A stretch of 64,000 bases of DNA from NCBI GenBank assembly GCA_963828715.1, contig CAWHFX010000015.1, positions 434,001-498,000 of the forward strand, in the 5' to 3' direction. The stretch is from JAQGMV01 sp963828715. Lineage in GTDB: Bacteria > Pseudomonadota > Gammaproteobacteria > Burkholderiales > SG8-41. The notes below the pieces were generated by a model, which was given only the letters and a program-made list of their open reading frames with translations, was not told where the DNA came from and made no database searches. This document shows positions 58,048-64,000 of this stretch, piece by piece. A program made the translations under genes and the position numbers. The first letter of the stretch is position 1; the number at the start of each line of letters is the position of its first letter.

Positions 58048-59016
58048 ATGAGGACTGCGATTGTTTTCGCATCGCTTTGGCTGGCGCTCGTCCTGAGCAG
58101 CGCGGCACCGGCCCAGGATTACCCGGCGAAACCGGTGCGCCTCGTCGTTCCCTATCCGGCCGGCTCGAGCAGCAACGACATCATTGCGCGTTACCTTGCC
58201 GACCGTCTCGGCACGACGCTCGGCCAGCGCGTGCTGGTCGAGAACCGCGCCGGCGCCGGCGGTATCGTCGGTTCGGAGTTCGTCGCGAAATCACCGCCTG
58301 ACGGATACACGCTGCTGGTCGCGACGAACGGTCCGCAAGCCATTGCGCCGCACGCGTTCAAGCTGAACTTCGACAACCAGAAGGATCTCGCGCCGATCGC
58401 GATGGTCGCGAACGTGCCGTACATGCTCGTCGCCCATCCATCGCTGCCTGCGCGCAACGTGCGCGAGATCATCTCGCTGGCGAAGTCCCGGCCGGGTCAG
58501 TTGCTGTTCGCCTCCTCGGGCAATGCCGGCACGCCTCATCTGTGTTGGGAGCTCTTCAAGTCGATGGCGAAGATCGACATCGTGCACGTGCCCTACAAAG
58601 GCGGCGCTCCGGCGATGATGGACACGATCGGCGGGCAGACGCAGCTCTATTGCACGGGTCTCATCGCCGCTTCGCCGCAGATCAAGGCAGGAAGGCTGCG
58701 CCCGATCGGCATGGCAACCTTGCAGCGCTCGCCCGTCATGCCCGAGATTCCGACGGTGGCCGAGCAGGGCCTGCCCGGCTTCAACGTGGCGTCCTGGTTC
58801 GGGATCATGGGACCGGCGGGTATGCCCAACGCGGTCGTGCAACGTCTCTACAGCGAAATCGCGAAGGCCACCGAAAGCGCAGAGATGAAGAAGTTTCTGC
58901 TCACGCAAGGCGCCGAACCGATGGTGATGGACCCGCCGACGTTTGCGGAGTACCTGCGTGTCGAGACGGAGAAATGGGGCAAGGTGGTGAGGGAGGCGAA
59001 CCTGAAGCTCGACTGA
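58048..59016 (+). CDS. Bug/TctC-type receptor, second of an adjacent pair
   Basis: Intact, 322 residues. GAGGAGGATGC precedes the ATG. After LALVLSSAAPAQ the protein reads YPAKPVRLVVPYPAGSSSND and ENRAGAGGIVGSEFVAK, with VHVPYKGGAPAMMDTIGGQ in the second lobe. The GSSSND loop differs from the common GGxxD. It ends in a repeat-rich gap without further transporter genes. Confidence 0.94.
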   Translation: MRTAIVFASLWLALVLSSAAPAQDYPAKPVRLVVPYPAGSSSNDIIARYLADRLGTTLGQRVLVENRAGAGGIVGSEFVAKSPPDGYTLLVATNGPQAIAPHAFKLNFDNQKDLAPIAMVANVPYMLVAHPSLPARNVREIISLAKSRPGQLLFASSGNAGTPHLCWELFKSMAKIDIVHVPYKGGAPAMMDTIGGQTQLYCTGLIAASPQIKAGRLRPIGMATLQRSPVMPEIPTVAEQGLPGFNVASWFGIMGPAGMPNAVVQRLYSEIAKATESAEMKKFLLTQGAEPMVMDPPTFAEYLRVETEKWGKVVREANLKLD

Positions 59017-59064
59017 GCATGAGCTGCTCTGAGGCGATCGGCGGGTGTCGCGGACCGTAAGTTC

Positions 59065-59252
59065 TCGCCACAATCCGTTCGTCCTGAGGAGGCCGGCAAA
59101 CGGCCGTCTCGAGGCAGCAACGCCGTATGCTCGAGACACTACCGTCTCTAGGACAGCCATTGGTCACGAGACGCCGTGCGAGCTCTGGGCCGTTCATGCG
59201 CTGCTGAGACCGCACGTACGGGCGTTGCGCTCAGCACGAACGGCTTTCTTGT
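59065..59252. repeat. Dispersed palindromic element near the Bug pair
   Basis: CCGTTCGTCCTGAGGAGGCC and CGGCCGTCTCGAGGCAGCAA match the element at 45402 in its main parts; GCTCGAGACACTACCGTCTC and CTCAGCACGAACGG complete a second arm near 59235. The core is repeated with variation over nearly 190 bases. No gene is seen between the Bug stop and the nitrile hydratase accessory gene. Confidence 0.6.
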
Positions 59253-59277
59253 GCGCAGGAGGTACGTCGCACGCACG

Positions 59278-59682
59278 CTACTTTTCCGAGAAGTCGCTGC
59301 GCGTCAGCTCGATCGGCGTCCCATGCGGGGTGCGCTCGGCAGCACGGCCCCAGGCATCGCGATAGCGCTTCAGGGTTCCTTCGCTCGCCACGCCCTTGTC
59401 GGCGACCAGCCGCTCCAACGTCGCAAGCCAGTGTCGATAGTAGGTCTCGCCGGTATCGGGGTCGCCGGCGCGCTGCGCTCGCTTGATTTCCTGTCCGAGT
59501 GCGGCTGCCCATTCGCTCCAGGTGAACAGACCGCGCTGCTGGAGCGCGAGCGCCATCGCAAACGCCTGCGCTTCCCACGGCTCGCGAAACACGGGGCCCT
59601 GTTCGTCCTGCGGGAGCCCCGGCACAGCCGCGCTCGCGGCTCGCGCTGCAGCGGCGTCGACCTTCGACTCAGGCACGCTCAA
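59278..59682 (-). CDS. Nitrile hydratase accessory (activator) protein
   Basis: A 134-residue protein related to the beta-subunit N-terminal region: PVFREPWEAQAFAMALALQQ, RGLFTWSEWAAALGQEIK and YYRHWLATLERLVADKGV are typical of the activator that loads cobalt into the alpha subunit. The start is TTG at 59682 or GTG at 59676, inside the end of the hydratase gene (a 14-base overlap), implying coupling. Its presence supports a cobalt-type enzyme. Confidence 0.9.
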   Translation of the reverse strand: MSVPESKVDAAAARAASAAVPGLPQDEQGPVFREPWEAQAFAMALALQQRGLFTWSEWAAALGQEIKRAQRAGDPDTGETYYRHWLATLERLVADKGVASEGTLKRYRDAWGRAAERTPHGTPIELTRSDFSEK

Positions 59683-60937
59683 GGTACGGCTCGAAGGCCT
59701 CGATCGACACCTTCAGCGTCGGATCGGCATTGGCGCCCCAGAGCTGACGGGCATCGAATACCACCGTGTAAAGCCACTGGGGGTCCTCGCCGCGCCCTGT
59801 CGTGACGGAGTCCGGGAACACGTGGCAACCGCGCATCGCCTCGATCACGCCCTCGTGGCCACGCGCATAACGCGGGAGCCGCGTGTGTGTAGCCGGGTTG
59901 ATGTTCTTCGTGCGAACGCGATCCCCAGGCTTGAACCGCGCCTCGTGATCGGTCGGGCGGCTGAAAGAGCCGCGCGTAAACGACTGGCCCAGATCGGCCT
60001 TCGTCATCACACCGGCGACCGGCTTGGCCGGCCGCAATGCGTGACCGGCTGCGATCTCGTCCGGATCGATCAGCCCTTTCTCGACGGCGCTCGTCTCCAT
60101 GCCCATGAGCCAGCGCTCGTAGTAAGACGCGGCAAGGTAGCGCTGAGGCGGCTGCCGTTCGATCGAATCGCGCGACATGTCGATGTTCCACGCGCGCGTG
60201 AATCGCATTGCCCGCTGCATCGCGAGCACTCGGGCCTCCCACGACGCATGAAACGGATGATCGTCGGCATCGGGCTCGACCTTGCCGAACCCGTGCATGC
60301 CGCCCATGTCGTGTACGCCGTTCACTGTCGCCGCCTTTCCGGGCTCCCGGGGCAGGCCCATGCCGATCATGCAATCGCGAGTGATGAGCGTTGCCAGTCG
60401 CTCCTCGCTCCAGCCGTCGGTTCCCGCCGGGCGCTGCGGCACGACGATGAATCGCGTCTCGGCCGTGGAGTCCCATATGCGAATCTCGGTTTCGGCCGGC
60501 AGCGTAACGCCGAAGTCGGAGAGCACGCCGCGCGGATCCATGACGGCGCGTGAACGATAAGGCAGGGATTTGTACCAGACCGGTGGCAGCCCGAGCACGT
60601 CCCACGGGTAGCACGAGCACAGCGTGCACACGACCATGTTGTGCAGCGCCGGCGTGTTCTCCACTGCGATCAGATGATCCCCCACGGCAACGCCGAGCGA
60701 CGAGACTGCCTTCGTCGCATTGTCGAGCAATGCCGCCTTGAACTGCGGGTCAGCCCATGCCCGGGCGATTGCGCGAGCACCGATGTGGGGACCGGTCTTC
60801 GTCTCGTAGTGCTCGATGATGCCGTCGAGCACGCCGGGATCGACGTAGCCCTTCTCGGTCAGGATTGTTTCCAGAGCGCGCACCCGAAGCTGGGTCTCGG
60901 AGAGCTCGGAATGATCGTGGTCGTCGTCGGTATGCAT
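59669..60937 (-). CDS. Nitrile hydratase, alpha and beta subunits in one reading frame
   Basis: A 422-residue protein converting nitriles to amides. Residues 1-200 are the alpha subunit: VVCTLCSCYPWDVLGLPPVW holds the metal claw Cys104-Thr-Leu-Cys-Ser-Cys109, the cobalt-type sequence. Residues 205-422 are the beta subunit, starting VNGVHDMGGMHGFGKVEPDA and including FKPGDRVRTKNINPATHTRL. Normally these are two genes. The join (LPREPGKAATVNGV) has a GTG at 60325 where beta would start, and an indel just upstream could convert a GTGA overlap into an apparent fusion, so the fusion itself is unproven. Confidence 0.93.
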   Translation of the reverse strand: MHTDDDHDHSELSETQLRVRALETILTEKGYVDPGVLDGIIEHYETKTGPHIGARAIARAWADPQFKAALLDNATKAVSSLGVAVGDHLIAVENTPALHNMVVCTLCSCYPWDVLGLPPVWYKSLPYRSRAVMDPRGVLSDFGVTLPAETEIRIWDSTAETRFIVVPQRPAGTDGWSEERLATLITRDCMIGMGLPREPGKAATVNGVHDMGGMHGFGKVEPDADDHPFHASWEARVLAMQRAMRFTRAWNIDMSRDSIERQPPQRYLAASYYERWLMGMETSAVEKGLIDPDEIAAGHALRPAKPVAGVMTKADLGQSFTRGSFSRPTDHEARFKPGDRVRTKNINPATHTRLPRYARGHEGVIEAMRGCHVFPDSVTTGRGEDPQWLYTVVFDARQLWGANADPTLKVSIEAFEPYLERA

Positions 60938-60964
60938 AGCGGAACGATAGGACGCGGGAGAACG

Positions 60965-61099
60965 TCAGTCAATGCAGGGCGTTAGCTGCACCACTGCGCC
61001 TTCTGCAATCAGGCGCTCGAGGAGCTCATCCGCATATGCGCTTCCTTCGTCGGGCAGCACCCACGCCAGCGCAACCGACGAGTCGAGCACGAACGACAT
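60965..61099 (-). pseudogene. Truncated PIN-domain (VapC-like) toxin
   Basis: Forty-four residues starting MSFVLDSSVALAWVLPDEGS with the first PIN Asp, then LLERLIAEGAVVQL before a stop at 60965. Full PIN toxins have about 130 residues and three more acidic positions, which are absent. Its ATG shares a base with the antitoxin stop (TGATG), as in functional pairs. The toxin front survives while the rest has been replaced by the nitrile hydratase leader. Confidence 0.75.
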
Positions 61100-61371
61100 C
61101 AGTACCGATGCGCCTCGTGTGCGAGGTCGCGAACGGATTCGGCTTCCCGCAGCAAGTCGGTCATGCGCACGCCACGGCGCGCGAGCTCATCGCGAAGTGA
61201 CCGCAGGTCTTTGAGTGCACGCCGTACATCGCTCTCACTCCGCGCGCCGACAGGCGCGAGCTCTGCCACGGCGCGACCGTGCCTCGTTATGATGAAGCGC
61301 TCGCCTTTCTCCACTTGTTCCAGCAGCTTGGGCAGATGAGTCTTGGCCTCGTACGCGCCGATTTCACGCAT
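61099..61371 (-). CDS. Phd/YefM-type antitoxin
   Basis: A 90-residue prevent-host-death family protein: MREIGAYEAKTHLPKLLEQV, then EKGERFIITRHGRAVAELAP, the DNA-binding half. The C-terminal half is charged and helical and would wrap the toxin. Phd proteins repress their own promoter. The partner toxin overlaps the stop codon but is truncated, leaving the antitoxin possibly as a free repressor. Confidence 0.93.
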   Translation of the reverse strand: MREIGAYEAKTHLPKLLEQVEKGERFIITRHGRAVAELAPVGARSESDVRRALKDLRSLRDELARRGVRMTDLLREAESVRDLAHEAHRY

Positions 61372-61561
61372 ACCGTCCCCCGGTTAGACTAGATCAGACC
61401 AGACTAGACCAGGCAGCAATAAGATGCAAGCGGCGTGAAGACTTCTGAACATCAGGCCGCCGGCCTGCCGCTCAGATCGAGGTCTTTACGTACATCGCAT
61501 CGAGCGTGACCACGTGTCGCAGGTCCGTTGCCTGGATCACGGCAGACCGCCAGCGAAAGCT

Positions 61562-62588
61562 CTACGCCTTCGCAAACGCCGGCATCACGTCGCGCGCAAA
61601 GCGGCGCAGGCTCTGCCGGCCTCGTTCGCCGCCACCGGACCCACCGCCATTCAGCAGCAGATAGCCGGCGCCCGCGTTTCGAAGCGCCTCGATATTGCGT
61701 GCGATTTCATCCGGCGTGCCATACATCGCGCTCTTCAGATTGATCTCGACGGGATCGCCGTCCGCGCGATCCGGACCCCCGAGGATTCGTCCGTCGGGTG
61801 TTGTCGCGAGCTTCAGTTGCCGCAGCCGGTTGGACAAACGGCGCTCCAGCGCCTGTTCGCCGCTCGCGCGCATCGTCGGTGACGAAGAAGGCGCGTGTCA
61901 CGCCGACGCGCATCGGATCCCATTTCTCGCCCTTCGCTTCCACCGCGTCCCGGAAGGTCGCGATGTTGCGGCCGACATCCTCCGGCGAGGAGTACTGGCC
62001 GAGCAGCAGATTGAAGCCGCGGCGCGCGACCTCGCGAATCGAGCGTTCGTTGCCGGCGCCCATCCACACTGCCGGGTGCGGTCTGCGAAACGACTGCGGC
62101 TCGACGACGATGTTGTTGAACGTCCAGTACTTGCCCTTGTGCGAGAAGGGTTCGTTCGAGGTCCAGGCCTTGAGGATGACGTCGATGGCTTCCTCGAACT
62201 TCTCCCGCGCATTGTCGATTGGAAAGTCGAAGCCGACGAATTCGTTGTAGCGATAGCCGGTGCCGATGCCGAAATCCAGACGGCCGTTGGACAAAAGATC
62301 GAGCGTCGCCGCCTGCTCCGCCAGCAGCACCGGATTGTGCCAGGGCAGCACCATGACGGCGGTGCCGAGCCGCAGCGTTTTCGTGCGGGCGCCCAGCCAG
62401 GTGAGCAGATTCAGCGTCGCGGAAACCTGACCGTAGCCGGTGAAATGGTGCTCGACACAGAACGTGCTGCGAAAGCCGAGGGCTTCAGCTTCGACGTTGT
62501 ACTCGATGAAGTCGTGGTAGCCCTCGGTGCTGTCGAACTCACCGCTGCCGCGGCGTGCCGAGGCGCTCCCGAACAATCCGAACTGCAT
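61562..62588 (-). pseudogene. Luciferase-like (LLM) flavin-dependent monooxygenase, frameshifted
   Basis: The start at 62588 follows AAGGAGAGTTT. The first frame has YNVEAEALGFRSTFCVEHHF, LGTAVMVLPWHNPVLLAEQA and LDFGIGTGYRYNEFVGF, the F420/FMN barrel motifs of the bacterial luciferase superfamily. Near 61875 the frame changes and the protein ends with YGTPDEIARNIEALRNAGAG and LRRFARDVMPAFAKA. About 341 residues when joined. FMN with a separate reductase is the probable mode in this group. Confidence 0.87.
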
Positions 62589-62623
62589 AAACTCTCCTTG
62601 TAGCTTCGACTTTCTTGCGCAAC

Positions 62624-63289
62624 CTAACGGCGCTCCGCACGGAACGCGATATCCAGCACGTGTCTCAACTCGCGTGCCGTCGCTCCGAAGACGCGATGAC
62701 CGCGGAAGAGGAACACCTCGTTCGGCCACATCCGTCCGTTCAGCTCTCGCGGCTCCCCGACTTCGATGTTCGCGGGATCGAACAGATGGCGCACCGGGAT
62801 TTCCAGTAACTCCGCGACTTCCTGCTCGGCCGGACGCCAGGTGTAGGGCGAAGCGGCTTCATGAATGAGCCCGATGAACGCGGCGATCAGGGTCTCCCCG
62901 TCGCGCGTTGAAAAATCATCGATACGCCCGAACACCTCTACGTGCTGTGGATCGAGGCCGATCTCTTCGAAGCTTTCACGCAGGGCCGTCGTGATCAGAT
63001 CCTTGTCCGCAGGCTCCCGCCGGCCGCCGGGGAACGAGATATGCCCCTGCTGCTTCGACACCAAGTTCGTGCGCTTGGTGAGGATGATGCACAGCTCACC
63101 GTCGCGTTGATACAGCGGTACGAGGACGGCCGCACCAAGCTTGCTTTCATCGTCGGTAATCGGCCGGTACTGATAACGGGCAACGCGCTGCCGTACGGTC
63201 TCGATCGAGGCAGGCACCTCGTATCCGGGGTCACCTTCCGTCGACGTCGGTCTGCCCGCGGACGCCCCTCGTGTCTGGCTCGCGCTCAC
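62624..63289 (-). CDS. Nudix hydrolase, CoA pyrophosphatase-like (NudL type)
   Basis: A 221-residue hydrolase. LCIILTKRTNLVSKQQGHIS then FPGGRREPADKDLITTAL and RESFEEIGLD combine the CoAse motif (LLTxR with FPGG) with the Nudix box; the REx2EExG metal core is intact. Family members split CoA into phosphopantetheine and 3',5'-ADP. The start is GTG at 63289, in a GTGA overlap with the hydrolase upstream. Reading through the overlap would create a false fusion. Confidence 0.85.
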   Translation of the reverse strand: MSASQTRGASAGRPTSTEGDPGYEVPASIETVRQRVARYQYRPITDDESKLGAAVLVPLYQRDGELCIILTKRTNLVSKQQGHISFPGGRREPADKDLITTALRESFEEIGLDPQHVEVFGRIDDFSTRDGETLIAAFIGLIHEAASPYTWRPAEQEVAELLEIPVRHLFDPANIEVGEPRELNGRMWPNEVFLFRGHRVFGATARELRHVLDIAFRAERR

Positions 63290-64000
63290 GCCGTTCGCCG
63301 CAGCAGCTCGGCAAGGACGGTATTGAACGCGTCCGGCGCCTCGGTACGCTGCCCAATGGCCGGCCTTCGGAATGACGCGCAGCTCCAGTGTCGGGCACAG
63401 CCCGCGCAGAACGGCGATCCGGTCTTCGAGCTTGTAATACGCGATCTGATCACGCTCGCCCCAGATGGCGTTCACCGGAATGCGAAGCTGCGGGAGCGAT
63501 TCCGCCAGTGGCCGCTTCTGGATGATGGCAGGGCTGTCGAGCCGCGCATGGGTCACGTTCCATTCCTGCATCGCGAGCGCCAGTGCATCGATTCGTGCGG
63601 GATCGGCGATGATCGTTCGCTCGAGATTCGTGCGATGCGCCTGCACGCGCGCTTCGCCGGTTTTGTCGCGAACACGCTCGTGAACCATCGGCGTGTGCGG
63701 GCGGATGAGACCGCCGGCACCGAGGAGCGTCAGCGAACGTACTCGCGCGCCGTGGAGCAGCGCAATGTGTCCTCCGACCGAGGCGCCGAAGGAAAAGCCG
63801 ACGAGATCGTACGAAGCCTGCGCGCCGAGAAGCTGGTCGATGCCCGCGGCGACGATCTGGCTGATCGACGTCATCGACGGCGGTGACGGCGGGTCCGCGG
63901 ACTCGCCGAGTCCCGGCAAATCAGGTGCGATCACACGACGAGTAGGACTGAACGCGGGAATCGTGTAGACCCAGTGCTGCCACGATCCGACTCCGCCGTG
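63286..64000 (-). pseudogene. Alpha/beta hydrolase, frameshifted and cut by the window end
   Basis: The gene runs off the right edge. Visible parts: HGGVGSWQHWVYTIP (oxyanion loop), RVIAPDLPGLGESADPPSPP, the nucleophile elbow DLVGFSFGASVGGHIALL with an intact Ser, the acid region VNAIWGERDQIAYY and the catalytic His in VIPKAGHWAAY. Near 63338 one extra base breaks the frame; the corrected end is EAPDAFNTVLAELLRR with stop at 63286. MhpC-like hydrolases are the nearest type. Its stop overlaps the Nudix start. Confidence 0.85.

Noticed and set aside
62624..63934. An apparent alpha/beta hydrolase-Nudix fusion
   Set aside because: A single extra base near 63338 hides the hydrolase stop; the corrected stop overlaps a GTG start of the Nudix gene.

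Overview
The window is GC-rich DNA with Shine-Dalgarno starts, many ATGA/GTGA stop-start overlaps and a gene set typical of a metabolically versatile betaproteobacterium, probably Burkholderiales. The strongest taxonomic hint is eleven Bug/TctC-type periplasmic solute-binding proteins in 64 kb, an expansion known from Bordetella, Cupriavidus and relatives. I saw no rRNA, tRNA, CRISPR array, transposase or phage gene. I also saw no classical helix-turn-helix regulator.

Layout. 1-5.9 kb: a CaiB/BaiF CoA-transferase, a small membrane protein, a broken flavin monooxygenase, a cupin and a Bug protein. 6.1-8.2 kb: a cytochrome c with a clear terminator, then a UGSC-family gene with an in-frame TGA and a textbook bacterial SECIS-like hairpin right after it (candidate selenoprotein, the main find). 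8.6-11.8 kb: a complete tripartite tricarboxylate transporter (Bug-tctB-tctA) broken by about six indels. 12.0-22.6 kb: catabolic genes, mostly on the minus strand (amidase, PRISE-type reductase, FAD monooxygenase, Baeyer-Villiger monooxygenase, beta-lactamase-fold hydrolase, MaoC hydratase). 23.0-29.1 kb: the ligase-associated DNA repair cluster (MBL exonuclease, ATP-dependent ligase, Lhr-like helicase, PdeM phosphoesterase) joined by overlaps.

29.3-41.9 kb: GFA protein, TauD-type dioxygenase, more Bug proteins, SMP-30 lactonase, an HtrA-like protein without its catalytic triad, bacteriohemerythrin, a LigB-type dioxygenase next to an alpha/beta-fold protein whose nucleophile is Ala, glutaminase, an aminotransferase and an amidohydrolase remnant. 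42.1-45.4 kb: tandemly duplicated Bug genes ahead of a zinc alcohol dehydrogenase, with a copy of the dehydrogenase 5' end left between them. 45.8-52 kb: Hpt protein, thiamine-diphosphate enzyme, MmgE/PrpD, HpcH/HpaI aldolase, glyoxalase-II-like hydrolase and an RlpA-like protein. 52-54.5 kb: an unusual protein of about eleven 29-residue amphipathic repeats plus a HELAH metallopeptidase-like domain. 54.8-59 kb: three Bug genes and an NMT1/THI5-like protein. 59.3-64 kb: a cobalt-type nitrile hydratase read as one alpha-beta chain with its accessory protein, a Phd antitoxin with a truncated PIN toxin, a luciferase-like oxidoreductase, a CoA-pyrophosphatase-like Nudix protein and an alpha/beta hydrolase cut by the window end.

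Taken together the window is a catabolic and uptake region: organic acids are bound by Bug proteins, CoA-transferase, hydratase, dioxygenase, aldolase and dehydrogenase genes process them, and a housekeeping repair cluster is embedded among them. About eighteen otherwise recognisable genes are interrupted by single-base frame changes. This points to residual indel errors in the assembly more than to real decay, and it limits any claim that rests on one frame. Two families of short dispersed repeats lie in the intergenic gaps.
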